Both the position numbers and the translations under genes were made by a program. The notes below the pieces were generated by a model. The model ran no database searches, was not told where the DNA came from, and saw only the letters and a list, made by a program, of their open reading frames with translations. This document shows, piece after piece, positions 7,595 to 15,241 of a stretch of DNA of 64,000 nt (position 1 is the stretch's first letter; every line of letters starts with the position of its first letter). Source of the stretch: Pelomonas lactea (GTDB taxonomy: Bacteria > Pseudomonadota > Gammaproteobacteria > Burkholderiales > Burkholderiaceae_C); contig NZ_JBIGHX010000004.1 in NCBI RefSeq assembly GCF_043555885.1, forward strand, positions 186,001 through 250,000, given 5' to 3'.

Positions 7595-8881
7595 TCACTG
7601 CTTGTTGCAGCGGCGGTCCAGCCACTCGACCGGGAACGCTTCCGCCATCGCCTGGTACCCGGCCATGGACGGGTGCAGGCCGTCGTTGTCCAGCTCGCGC
7701 TTCAGGTGCGACGGGCGGGCCGGGTCGCGGGCCAGCGCGTCGAAGTCCACCACGCCGTCGAAGCGGCCCGGCTCGCGCATCCACGCGTTCAGCGCCTGCC
7801 GGTCGGCCTCGTTCTCGGGCTGCGGCTGGTAGTAGCCGCTGCCGCCGTAAGGCATCACGGTGCCGACGAACAGGCACACGCCGCGCCCGCGGGCCTGCGC
7901 GGCCAGCGCCGCGAGGCCTTGCTGCAGCTCGGCCAGCAGCGCCGCGCGTGACTCGGGCGTCGTCGTGCGCTGGCGGTGGCTGCTGCCCAGGTCATTCACA
8001 CCCTCCAGCAGCATCACGTGCGTCACGCCGCTGCGGGCCAGTGCATCGCGGTCGAAGCGGCCCATCAGCCGCGGCCCCAGCCCGTCCTGCAGGATGCGGT
8101 TGCCGCCGATGCCAGTGTTCACGACGGCGGCGACCTTGCCCTGCGCGGCCAGCCGGCGTGTCAGCGCATCCGTCCAGCGCCGATAGCTGCCGGGGGCCAC
8201 GCCGTAGCCGTCGGTGATGGAGTCGCCGATGGCCACCAGCACCGGCTGCGGCGCCGCACCGGCCACGTCCACGGCGGCCAGGTGCCACCAGCCGTCCCGC
8301 GCCGCCGCGTCCGGCCAGTCGGCGGCGAGCGCGTGGTTGCCGGGCAGCGTCCAGCTGCTGATGCGCGCGCCCGGGTGGGCCGTCGCCTGGGCGGGGGCCG
8401 ACACGATGTGCAGCTGCACCGCCACATCCGCCACGCGCGGCAGCGCCAGCGCGACCGGGTCGCTCCAGGCCTCGGCACCAGGGGCCAGCGTGAGGCCGGG
8501 CTGGCCGTCAAAACGCAGGGGCTGCAGCGTCGCGGCCTGCAGCACCGGCCGGCCGCCCTCGGTGCCGGGCTGCAGCAGCGCCACGCTCGCGGCGCCCAGC
8601 ACCAGCGGCTCGTGCCCGAACAGGTTGCTGACGCGCACACGCAGCGCGCTGCCGGCCACCGTCGTGCGCACCACCTGCCGCAGGCTGACGTCGCGCAGCG
8701 GCGCCGCGCCGGCGGCAGGGGCCTGCGCCAGCTGCGCGCTGCCCCAGGCCGCCAGCCAGTCGGCCGAAGCGGGCGTGCGAGGTGCCAGGCCGGCGCACCC
8801 GGCCAGTGCCAGCGCGGCGGCGAGGCCGGCCATCAACGTGGAGGGCCGGCGCAGCACCGGCTTTCCGCAAGGGATCTTCAT
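7595..8881 (-). CDS. SGNH/GDSL-type esterase, putative lipoprotein
   Basis: A 428-residue hydrolase. The N-terminus has a signal sequence with a lipobox-like ALAGCAG, so it is probably a lipid-anchored envelope protein. The catalytic blocks are clear: GDSITDG near residue 220 (nucleophile Ser), NTGIGGN (oxyanion Gly), GVNDLG (Asn) and DGLHPS near the C-terminus (Asp-His). The first ~200 residues form a jelly-roll-like domain often found in this family. Relatives remove acetyl or other acyl groups from polysaccharides or hydrolyse small esters. It converges on the TonB receptor and might process ligands for it, but that is only suggested by position. Confidence 0.88.
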   Translation of the reverse strand: MKIPCGKPVLRRPSTLMAGLAAALALAGCAGLAPRTPASADWLAAWGSAQLAQAPAAGAAPLRDVSLRQVVRTTVAGSALRVRVSNLFGHEPLVLGAASVALLQPGTEGGRPVLQAATLQPLRFDGQPGLTLAPGAEAWSDPVALALPRVADVAVQLHIVSAPAQATAHPGARISSWTLPGNHALAADWPDAAARDGWWHLAAVDVAGAAPQPVLVAIGDSITDGYGVAPGSYRRWTDALTRRLAAQGKVAAVVNTGIGGNRILQDGLGPRLMGRFDRDALARSGVTHVMLLEGVNDLGSSHRQRTTTPESRAALLAELQQGLAALAAQARGRGVCLFVGTVMPYGGSGYYQPQPENEADRQALNAWMREPGRFDGVVDFDALARDPARPSHLKRELDNDGLHPSMAGYQAMAEAFPVEWLDRRCNKQ

Positions 8882-8946
8882 GGCGTATCCAGGGGATGAT
8901 GCGGAAATGATATCGCTACCAACTCCCCTGTCACCCGGGAAGACGC

Positions 8947-8986
8947 TTGCCTTGCATGGCGAATACTGTGTAAATTAACAGTATTC
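8947..8986 (+). promoter_or_regulatory. LexA (SOS) box overlapping a promoter
   Basis: The sequence contains CTGT-N8-ACAG (8966-8981), embedded in a perfect 9-base inverted repeat GAATACTGT/ACAGTATTC (8961-8969 and 8978-8986). The central 20 bases (8964-8983) fit the Gram-negative LexA operator with both outer TA bases. TTGCCT (8947-8952) and TAAATT (8971-8976), 18 apart, form a plausible sigma-70 promoter whose -10 lies inside the box, so LexA would block it. The start codon of a 26-codon ORF follows at 9001. Confidence 0.8.
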
Positions 8987-9000
8987 AAGAGAGGCCCACC

Positions 9001-9081
9001 ATGCTCAGCCAGTACCGCCAGACCTACACGCCCAGCCGCCCGCTGCCCCGTTGGTTGCAACGCATCATCTACTGGCTGTGA
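9001..9081 (+). CDS. Putative SOS-controlled micro-protein (26 aa)
   Basis: A 26-codon ORF starts 15 bases after a LexA box. AGAGG (8990-8994) stands six bases ahead of its ATG, and a strong hairpin (9086-9116) follows its stop. The peptide starts MLSQYRQTY, has a Pro/Arg-rich middle and ends with an amphipathic, aromatic tail (RWLQRIIYWL). It is basic and too short for a full transmembrane helix plus soluble domain, but the tail could insert at a membrane surface. Known SOS micro-proteins include the E. coli toxin TisB and the Caulobacter division inhibitor SidA. I see no sequence similarity to them from memory. Coding status rests on the promoter, ribosome site and terminator arrangement, not on homology. 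Confidence 0.6.
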   Translation: MLSQYRQTYTPSRPLPRWLQRIIYWL

Positions 9082-9085
9082 AGCT

Positions 9086-9116
9086 GCTCCCGCCCGGCCC
9101 GATGCCGGCCGGGAGC
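9086..9116. terminator. Strong hairpin terminator between convergent genes
   Basis: GCTCCCGCCCGGC (9086-9098) pairs with GCCGGCCGGGAGC (9104-9116) at 12 of 13 positions around a five-base loop. It lies five bases after the micro-ORF stop and four bases from the end of the convergent 160-residue gene. There is no T run, so it could be a bidirectional structural terminator. Confidence 0.6.
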
Positions 9117-9119
9117 CGC

Positions 9120-9602
9120 TTACGCCGGCGTGTTGGCGCGGGCGATGGCCGCGACGGCGCCGGCCGCCGCCATGGCCTGCGGCGCCGTCGCGAATTCCTG
9201 CCGCAAGCGTTGCAGCAAGTCTTCGCGGTCAGGCAGTGGCGCGCCGCACGAGGTGCGTGACGCGATCGCGCGGTCCAACGCGCCCTCCAGGCCGTTGCAC
9301 TGCACCGAGTACGAGGTGTGGTGGGGCTGGCCCAGCCGGTCGGTCCAGGTCGCGACGACGCGCAGCACCGGCCCGCAGGTGCGCATGGCCCATTCGAAGC
9401 GGATGCCTGCAGTGCGGGTGCGGCTGCGCTGCATCAGCCGGCCCATGGCGCTGCCGCCGGGGCGGCGCGTGCGCTGCTGTTGCTGCGTTGGTTCGGGGTT
9501 CGCGTCACCGGCCGGCAGGGCGGCCAGCGCCTGCCGTGCGGTATCGCCGTGCGGCGCGGGCGGGTTGGTCTGCAGTCCGGGGACGTGGCCTTCGAATGCC
9601 AT
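9120..9602 (-). CDS. Hypothetical protein (160 aa)
   Basis: I do not recognise a family. The start at 9602 is backed by AAGGAG seven bases upstream. The N-terminal third is low-complexity and rich in Ala, Pro, Gln and Arg. The middle (about residues 65-105: IRFEWAMRTCG, VLRVVATWTDRLG, HHTSYSVQCNGLEGAL) looks like a small folded domain with strands and two cysteines, and the C-terminus is Ala-rich helical. There is no signal peptide or membrane segment. It converges on the LexA-box micro-ORF and is downstream of the phospholipase D-like gene by 76 bases, on the same strand, so the two could share a transcript. Confidence 0.65.
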   Translation of the reverse strand: MAFEGHVPGLQTNPPAPHGDTARQALAALPAGDANPEPTQQQQRTRRPGGSAMGRLMQRSRTRTAGIRFEWAMRTCGPVLRVVATWTDRLGQPHHTSYSVQCNGLEGALDRAIASRTSCGAPLPDREDLLQRLRQEFATAPQAMAAAGAVAAIARANTPA

Positions 9603-9678
9603 GGCATGACTCCTTGATCGGCAAACAGGGAATGACGGCGTCCTGGGGCAACCGGCGTGCCACCCCTGGCGGCGTCAG

Positions 9679-11118
9679 TCAGAGCAGCGGCTCGATGACG
9701 CGCGCAACGCGCTCCAGCAGGCGCTGCCCGAGGCCGCGGCGCGCCCACTGGGCGGCGTCGATGCGCTCGGAGGCGGCCACGTCCCGCCTGAACAGCGCCT
9801 GCATCTGATCGCCGAAGTCGTCGCCCAGCACGATGACGTCCATCTCGTTGTTGCCGACGATGCTGCGCCAGTCCAGGTTGCTGGAGCCCACGCTGGAGAG
9901 CACGCCGTCGATGACGGCCATCTTGGCGTGCATGACGGCATGCGACATCTCATGGATCTGCACCCCCGCGTCCAGCAGCTGTGCATAGCGCGAGCGGGCG
10001 GCGTGCAGCACCATCTTCACGTCGCTGCGACCCGGCAGCACCAGCGACACCGCCACGCCGCGCCGGGCGGCGTCACACAGCGCCTCGATGAGTTCGGGGC
10101 CGGGCGCGAAGTAGGCCATCGTCAGCTGCACGCTGCGCTGCGACGCATCGATGCCGTTGAGCAGCGCCTTGTAGGTGGGGTTGACCCCGTGGTCGGGGTT
10201 GCCCGCCACCAGCTTGATGACACGCTGCCCCGGCGCCGCCACGCGGGGCGCGGGTGCGGGGGGCAGCTCGCCCTCGCAGCCCTGGTGCAGCCAGGACTCG
10301 CGGAACACGGTGGCCAGCGCCGGCACCACCGGCCCGCGCAGCTCGACCTGCGTGTCGCGCCAGCCCTGGTGCTCCACGTCCTGTGGTGGCTTCACGCGGC
10401 GTGCGCTGCCGAACGAGCCCTCGGCGTAGACGTTGCTGAGGTTGATGCCGCCAGTGAAGGCCACGTCGCTGTCCACGGCCAGCATCTTGCGGTGGTTGCG
10501 CTGCAGCAACCCCCAATGGCCGGGCCGCTCCAGCGGGTTGATGGGGTTGAACGCACAGACGGCGACGCCGCCGTCGCGCAGTCGGTCGAAGAACGCGCTG
10601 GCGGTACCCAGCGAGCCGACGCTGTCGTACATCAGCGCGACGCTGACGCCCGCGGCCGCCTTCTCGCGCAGCAGGTCGGCCACCTCGGCGGCGACGCCCT
10701 CGTCCTCGACGATGTAGAACTCCACGAGGATGCGCTGCCGTGCGGCCGCGATGGCGGCCTTCATCGCCGCGAACGTGGCGGGGCCGTCCACCAGCAGCCT
10801 GGCGGTGTTGCCGCGCAGCAGCTGCGCGTCGCCGCCGGCGGCCAGCACGCCCAGGTGATGCTCGAACAGCCGGGCGTTGCCCTCGGCCTTCACGCGGGCC
10901 AGGTCGCGGGCCTCGGCGGCCGCGTCGACGGGGCCGTCGCGCCCCACCAGCGTGACGCGCTGGGCCAGTTGCGGCGGCGGCAGCGGGCGCAACAGCGGGT
11001 CGCGCTCGTTCAGGCTGCCGCAGGCCGCGGCGGCCAGCGCGCCCAGCGCGGCCGCGATCCATGCAAGCCCGGCGAGCTGCCAGCGGCGGTGTGGGAGGGA
11101 GGGGCGGGCGGCCTGCAT
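9679..11118 (-). CDS. Phospholipase D / cardiolipin synthase-like protein
   Basis: A phospholipase D superfamily protein of about 479 residues with both HKD motifs: NHRKMLAVDSDVAFTGG in the first half and HAKMAVIDGVLSSVGSSN in the second. The arrangement matches bacterial cardiolipin synthases of the ClsB/ClsC kind, which join phosphatidyl groups to make cardiolipin. The N-terminus has a hydrophobic segment ending in AAACGS, a possible lipobox, so it may be envelope-anchored. I placed the start at the ATG at 11118; a TTG at 11142 is the alternative. It is divergent from the NtrC-type regulator. Product specificity (cardiolipin or another phospholipid) cannot be read from sequence. Confidence 0.85.
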   Translation of the reverse strand: MQAARPSLPHRRWQLAGLAWIAAALGALAAAACGSLNERDPLLRPLPPPQLAQRVTLVGRDGPVDAAAEARDLARVKAEGNARLFEHHLGVLAAGGDAQLLRGNTARLLVDGPATFAAMKAAIAAARQRILVEFYIVEDEGVAAEVADLLREKAAAGVSVALMYDSVGSLGTASAFFDRLRDGGVAVCAFNPINPLERPGHWGLLQRNHRKMLAVDSDVAFTGGINLSNVYAEGSFGSARRVKPPQDVEHQGWRDTQVELRGPVVPALATVFRESWLHQGCEGELPPAPAPRVAAPGQRVIKLVAGNPDHGVNPTYKALLNGIDASQRSVQLTMAYFAPGPELIEALCDAARRGVAVSLVLPGRSDVKMVLHAARSRYAQLLDAGVQIHEMSHAVMHAKMAVIDGVLSSVGSSNLDWRSIVGNNEMDVIVLGDDFGDQMQALFRRDVAASERIDAAQWARRGLGQRLLERVARVIEPLL

Positions 11119-11160
11119 GGGAGGAGCGATTGCTGCCGGCAAAAAAGCAAGTCATGTGCC

Positions 11161-11174
11161 GGCACTCGCGTTGC
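11161..11174 (+). promoter_or_regulatory. Sigma-54-like (-24/-12) element before the NtrC-type gene
   Basis: GGCAC-N5-TTGC, with the -24 GG and the -12 GC ten bases apart, matches the core of the RpoN promoter consensus. The 5' neighbour of GG is C rather than T. The regulator start lies about 265 bases downstream, leaving a long leader. In GC-rich DNA such a match can occur by chance. Confidence 0.4.
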
Positions 11175-11402
11175 CACAGGCTGCGGCGTCGGCCGTCGGG
11201 GCGGGCCGGCGGCGGGCCGGCCGCGCATCGGTCATTCCTGCGTCAAGCCGGCAAATCTTGCCGACACCGTGCCGGTGCAGGCGTGCAGTGGCGGCCGCTC
11301 GGGCGATGTACCCCGTTCAAGCGGCATCGTCCTACAGACGGACGCGCTTGCAAGCGAGGGCAGCGGGCGGGCACGTCGGCGATTCTGAGGACAATGTCAG
11401 CC

Positions 11403-11426
11403 ATGTCCAACCGTTCCCGACCTTGA
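11403..11426 (+). CDS. Possible leader peptide MSNRSRP
   Basis: A seven-codon ORF starts seven bases after the hexamer GACAAT (11390-11395). Its stop codon TGA overlaps the GAAGGA ribosome-binding site of the response-regulator gene. This layout would couple translation of the regulator to the leader. There is no homology evidence. Confidence 0.3.
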   Translation: MSNRSRP

Positions 11427-11440
11427 AGGACCCGACGCAG

Positions 11441-12868
11441 ATGCCGCATGCCCTGGTGGTGGACGACGACCACGATTCAGCCGCCTCGCTGCGCGAGCTG
11501 ATCGCGGGCGAGCAGTTCACGGTCGCCGTCGCCCATAACCTGCGGGACGCACGGCGCCAGATCGCGCTGCAGCAGCCCGACATCATGTTGCTGGACCTGC
11601 GCCTGCCCGACGGCAACGGCATGGACCTGCTGGCCGACCCCAAGCTGGTGGCCAACTCCGAGGTCGTGCTGTGCACCGGCCACGCCAACCTGGAGACGTC
11701 CATCCAGGCGCTGCGCCTGGGCGCGGCGGACTACCTCATCAAGCCCGTCAACCTCAAGCAGCTGCAGGGCGTGCTGTCGCGCATCATGAAGCCGGCGGCG
11801 CTGCAGGCCGAGGTGGAGGACCTGACCGCCAACCTGGCCCAGACCGGGCATTTCGGCCATCTGTGGGGCCGCAGCGCGCCCATGCAGCGCATCTACCAGC
11901 AGATCTCGCGCGTGGCCGGCACCAGCGTGTCGGTGTTCATCACGGGCGAGTCCGGCACCGGCAAGGAGGTCGTCGCGCAGACCGTGCACGACCTGAGCCG
12001 CCGCCGCAAGCGTCCGTTCCTGGCCGTCAACTGCGGCGCCATCAGCCCCAACCTGATCGAGAGCGAGATCTTCGGCCACGAGAAGGGCAGCTTCACCGGC
12101 GCCGAGCGCCAGCATCAGGGCTTCTTCGAGCGCGCCAGCGGCGGCACGCTGTTCCTGGACGAGATCACCGAGATGCCGCTGGAGCTGCAGGTCAAGCTGC
12201 TGCGCGTGCTGGAGACCGGGCGCTTCATGCGCGTGGGCTCCACCACCAGCCAGGAGACCGATGTGCGCATCATCGCGGCCACCAACCGCCCGCCCTACCA
12301 GGCGGTGTCCAGCGGCCGGCTGCGCGAGGACCTGCTGTACCGCCTCAACATCTTCCCCATCGAGCTGCCACCGCTGCGCGACCGTGCGGCCGACATCCCG
12401 CTGCTGGCCAATCACTTCCTCGCCGCCATCGGCGAACAGGAGGGGGCGCAGCGCCGCTTCACGCCGGCCGCGCTGGCGGCGCTGGTGGACTACCCCTGGC
12501 CCGGCAATGTGCGGGAGCTGCGCAACGCCGTGCAGCGCGCCTACGTGATGGCCGTGGACGACACCATCGACGAGACCTGGCTGCCCGGTGCCGACCGTGC
12601 GGGGCTGGTGTCCGGCTGGGGCGCGCTGGGCGGGGCGCCGGAGCCCGCCGCAGCGCCGGCTGCCGCGCCTGCGGTGCCCAGCATCACGCTGCCCATCGGC
12701 TCCAGCGTGGCCGAGGCCGAGCGCGCGCTGATGCTGGCGACCCTGCGTCATTTCAACCACCACAAGGAGCGCACGGCCGCCGCGCTGGGCATCAGCCTGA
12801 AGACGCTCTACAACCGGCTCAAGGAATACGCCGCCGAGGGCGCGGCCAGCGAGCGTCCCAACGACTGA
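11441..12868 (+). CDS. Sigma-54-dependent response regulator, NtrC family
   Basis: A 475-residue three-domain regulator. Residues 1-120 are a receiver domain (VVDDD acidic pocket, LLDLRLPDGNG with the phosphorylated Asp near 50, Lys in LIKPVN). Residues 140-380 are an AAA+ ATPase with Walker A GESGTGKE near 169, the sigma-54 contact loop GSFTGA near 216 and Walker B GGTLFLDEITEM. The C-terminus has a Fis-type helix-turn-helix (ERTAAALGISLKTLYNRL). The loop differs from the common GAFTGA by Ala to Ser; the Thr that touches sigma-54 is kept. GAAGGA lies ten bases before the ATG. No partner kinase is adjacent; the hybrid kinase at 16833-19166 is the nearest candidate. A stand-alone rpoN lies 8 kb downstream. 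Confidence 0.93.
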   Translation: MPHALVVDDDHDSAASLRELIAGEQFTVAVAHNLRDARRQIALQQPDIMLLDLRLPDGNGMDLLADPKLVANSEVVLCTGHANLETSIQALRLGAADYLIKPVNLKQLQGVLSRIMKPAALQAEVEDLTANLAQTGHFGHLWGRSAPMQRIYQQISRVAGTSVSVFITGESGTGKEVVAQTVHDLSRRRKRPFLAVNCGAISPNLIESEIFGHEKGSFTGAERQHQGFFERASGGTLFLDEITEMPLELQVKLLRVLETGRFMRVGSTTSQETDVRIIAATNRPPYQAVSSGRLREDLLYRLNIFPIELPPLRDRAADIPLLANHFLAAIGEQEGAQRRFTPAALAALVDYPWPGNVRELRNAVQRAYVMAVDDTIDETWLPGADRAGLVSGWGALGGAPEPAAAPAAAPAVPSITLPIGSSVAEAERALMLATLRHFNHHKERTAAALGISLKTLYNRLKEYAAEGAASERPND

Positions 12869-12901
12869 CGCCGCCGGCACGCCGCGTGCCAGGGGCCTGG
12901 C

Positions 12902-13972
12902 ATGTGCAGCGCCCTTGCTTCCTCTCTTCCCACGCCGGCCGGGCTGCGTTGGGCGAGCGACACGCAGCCTGGCCTCACGCGCCGCCCGCGCAAGGACGGC
13001 GGCTTCGATGTGGTCGACGCCCGCGGGCGCCGCGTGCGTGACGAGGCCACGCTGGCGCGCGTGCGCAAGCTGGCCATTCCGCCGGCGTGGACGCAGGTGT
13101 GGATCAGCGCCCGCGCCGACGGCCATCTGCAGGCCACGGGCCGCGACGCGCGCGGCCGCAAGCAGTACCGCTATCACGCCGACTGGCAGGCTGGCCGCGG
13201 CCAGACCAAGTTCGACTCGCTGCGCCGCTTCGGCCGGGCGCTGCCGGCGTTGCGCCGGCGGGTCCAGCAGGCGCTGGCCGGGCCGGACGAGCCCACCCGC
13301 GAGCGCGTGCTCGCGACGCTGGTGCGGCTGCTGGACACGACCTGGATGCGCATCGGCAACGTGGCCTATGCGCGCGAGAACGGCTCCTACGGCCTGTCGA
13401 CGCTGCGCAACCGCCACGCGGGCGTGAAGGGCGATGCGCTGGAGCTCAGTTTCGTCGGCAAGAGCGGCGTGCGCCATCACGTGCGCGTGGCGGACCGGCG
13501 CGTCGCGCGCATCGTGCGGCGCTGCCGCGAGCTGCCGGGCCAGGAACTCTTCCGCTACGTGGACGAGGACGGCGTGAGCCATCCGGTGGACTCGTCCGAC
13601 GTGAACGCCTGGCTGGCGCAGGCTGCCGGCGAGCGCGTCACGGCCAAGGACTTCCGCACCTGGCATGGCAGCGTGCTCGCGCTGGAGCTGACGCTGCTGG
13701 CCTGCGCGCAGCAGGCGCAGCCGTGCCGGATGACGGAGGTCGTGGCCGCGGTGGCGCGCCGCCTGGGCAACACCGCCGCGGTTTGCCGCAAGGCCTACAT
13801 CCACCCGCGCGTTCTGGCCGCTGCACAGGGGCTGGGCGACGAGACGGCCCGCGCCGTGCTGCGCGGGCTGCCGTGGGCGGCGCGGCCGGCGCCGCGCCAG
13901 GGGCTGAGCGATGCGGAGTGCCGGCTGATGGCGTTGCTGCGGTCGCGGGCCGCTGCCAAGCCGCCGGCCTGA
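12902..13972 (+). CDS. DNA topoisomerase IB (poxvirus type)
   Basis: This 356-residue enzyme relaxes supercoils by cutting one strand through a 3'-phosphotyrosine. Visible catalytic elements are RIGN (first Arg, about residue 150), the Lys in FVGKSGVRHH (about 187), FRTWHGS (second Arg) and CRKAYIHP near residue 298 (nucleophile Tyr). The N-terminal region (about 35-100) has the topoisomerase IB N-domain motifs KLAIPPAW and ARGRKQYRYH. The usual bacterial length is 330-380. There is no clear Shine-Dalgarno site before the ATG, which follows the regulator stop by 33 bases. It is same-strand with the regulator and with the metallopeptidase behind it, so an operon is possible. Confidence 0.93.
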   Translation: MCSALASSLPTPAGLRWASDTQPGLTRRPRKDGGFDVVDARGRRVRDEATLARVRKLAIPPAWTQVWISARADGHLQATGRDARGRKQYRYHADWQAGRGQTKFDSLRRFGRALPALRRRVQQALAGPDEPTRERVLATLVRLLDTTWMRIGNVAYARENGSYGLSTLRNRHAGVKGDALELSFVGKSGVRHHVRVADRRVARIVRRCRELPGQELFRYVDEDGVSHPVDSSDVNAWLAQAAGERVTAKDFRTWHGSVLALELTLLACAQQAQPCRMTEVVAAVARRLGNTAAVCRKAYIHPRVLAAAQGLGDETARAVLRGLPWAARPAPRQGLSDAECRLMALLRSRAAAKPPA

Positions 13973-14028
13973 GCGCTGGCGCGGGTCGTGCTTGGGCTGA
14001 CCCATCCACTGACCCTGCCGTGACCCGA

Positions 14029-15171
14029 ATGACACCCACCGTTGCCGCGACGCCCCCCCTGCCCACGCCCATCACGCCGCGCGCGTTCAGCTGCGTCTGC
14101 GGGCGGCCGGTCTTCTTTCGCAACAGCCGCTGCCTGGCCTGCCAGCGGCCGCTGGGCTACGACGTCGCGCGCGGCGCGCTGCTGGCGCTGGAGCAGGCGC
14201 CGTCCCGCGCGGGCCTGCCCGCCTGGCGCGAGGCCGGCGTGCCCGTGCGGCGCGCGGCGCGCTATGCGCGCTGCGCCAACCTCGACACCGCCGCCGCCTG
14301 CAACTGGCTGCTGGACGCGAACGACGTGGCCGCCGGCCTCACGCTGTGCCGCTGCTGCCGCCTGACGCGCACCGCGCCGGACCTGAGCCAGCCGCAGGCC
14401 GACGTCTGGTGGAGCCGCATCGAACTGGCCAAGCGTCGGCTGGTGTCGTCGCTGATCCGGCTGGGCCTGCCGGTGGACCCCAAGCCCGCGGGTGGCGGGC
14501 CGGGCCTGGCGTTCGACCTGCTGATGCCGCCGGCCGAGGGGCCGGGTGTCATCACCGGGCATGCCGACGGCGTCATCACGCTGGACGCATCCGAGGCCGA
14601 TGATGCGCGCCGCGAGGCCCGCCGCCACGAGCTGGGCGAGCCCTACCGCACGCTGCTCGGTCATCTGCGCCATGAGACCGGTCACCACTACTGGCAAGTT
14701 CTGGTGGAGCCCGGCCCGTGGCTGGCGCCCGTGCGTGCATTGTTCGGCGACGACCGCGAGGACTACGGCGCCGCACTGCAGCGCCACTATGCCGGCGGGC
14801 CACCGGCCGACTGGGGCCAGCACTTCGTCAGTGCCTATGCCAGCGCCCACCCGTGGGAGGACTGGGCGGAGACCTGGGCGCACTACCTGCACCTCGTCGA
14901 CACGCTGGACACCGCGCGCAGCTTCGGCCTGGACGGCGAGCGCGTGGAGCTGAGCTACGAGCGCTTCTCACCCGACCTGCTGGCCGACACGGGCGACGCC
15001 GACGCGCCCGCTTTCCTGCGCCTCGTCGACAGCTGGATGGAACTGACCGGCGTGCTCAACGAGCTGTCGCGCAGCATGGGCGTGGCCGACTTCTACCCCT
15101 TCGTGCTGTCGGCGCCGGCCGTGCGCAAGCTGCACCTGGTGCACCGCATCATCCGTGCGGCGGCGCGCTGA
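14029..15171 (+). CDS. Zinc-binding metallopeptidase family protein with N-terminal zinc ribbon
   Basis: A 380-residue protein. Residues about 20-40 form a zinc ribbon (CVCGRPVFFRNSRCLACQ), with a second Cys set near 104-107 (LCRCC). The C-terminal part carries HETGHHYW near residue 215, an HExxH-type metalloprotease motif with a downstream Glu-rich segment (WEDWAETWAHYLH) that probably gives the third ligand. The family is often annotated as a putative zinc-binding metallopeptidase. The substrate is unknown, and there is no signal peptide, so it acts in the cytoplasm. I chose the ATG at 14029 because the zinc ribbon then starts at a normal distance; an open frame extends far upstream but overlaps topoisomerase IB. 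Confidence 0.85.
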   Translation: MTPTVAATPPLPTPITPRAFSCVCGRPVFFRNSRCLACQRPLGYDVARGALLALEQAPSRAGLPAWREAGVPVRRAARYARCANLDTAAACNWLLDANDVAAGLTLCRCCRLTRTAPDLSQPQADVWWSRIELAKRRLVSSLIRLGLPVDPKPAGGGPGLAFDLLMPPAEGPGVITGHADGVITLDASEADDARREARRHELGEPYRTLLGHLRHETGHHYWQVLVEPGPWLAPVRALFGDDREDYGAALQRHYAGGPPADWGQHFVSAYASAHPWEDWAETWAHYLHLVDTLDTARSFGLDGERVELSYERFSPDLLADTGDADAPAFLRLVDSWMELTGVLNELSRSMGVADFYPFVLSAPAVRKLHLVHRIIRAAAR

Positions 15172-15241
15172 CCGTGCGCCCTGCGGGCCGGCACGGCGCT
15201 TGCCCGGGGCTGCTCACCGCAACGTCACGCGAAGGACCGCC

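Larger units (their letters stand above)
11119..11440. other. Divergent intergenic region, about 320 bp
   Basis: The region lies between the phospholipase D-like gene (minus) and the NtrC-type gene (plus). It holds a sigma-54-like element at 11161-11174, a GACAAT -10-like hexamer at 11390-11395 and a seven-codon leader ORF at 11403-11426. Apart from these I see no other gene or repeat in it. Confidence 0.6.

Noticed and set aside
8881..8986. LexA box as regulator of the SGNH esterase gene
   Set aside because: The box is about 80 bases from that start, and the overlapping -35/-10 elements face the + strand ORF. Dual action cannot be excluded but is not supported.
10877..11440. N-terminal extension of the NtrC-type regulator frame
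   Set aside because: The receiver domain begins at the ATG at 11441. The extension overlaps the phospholipase D-like gene and has no domain.
13087..14028. N-terminal extension of the zinc metallopeptidase frame
   Set aside because: It overlaps topoisomerase IB in another frame. The ATG at 14029 places the zinc ribbon near the N-terminus.
11477..14035. 852-codon minus-strand frame
   Set aside because: It covers the NtrC-type and topoisomerase IB genes in antisense. Its His/Ala/Gln/Arg-rich composition is a shadow of GC-rich coding.
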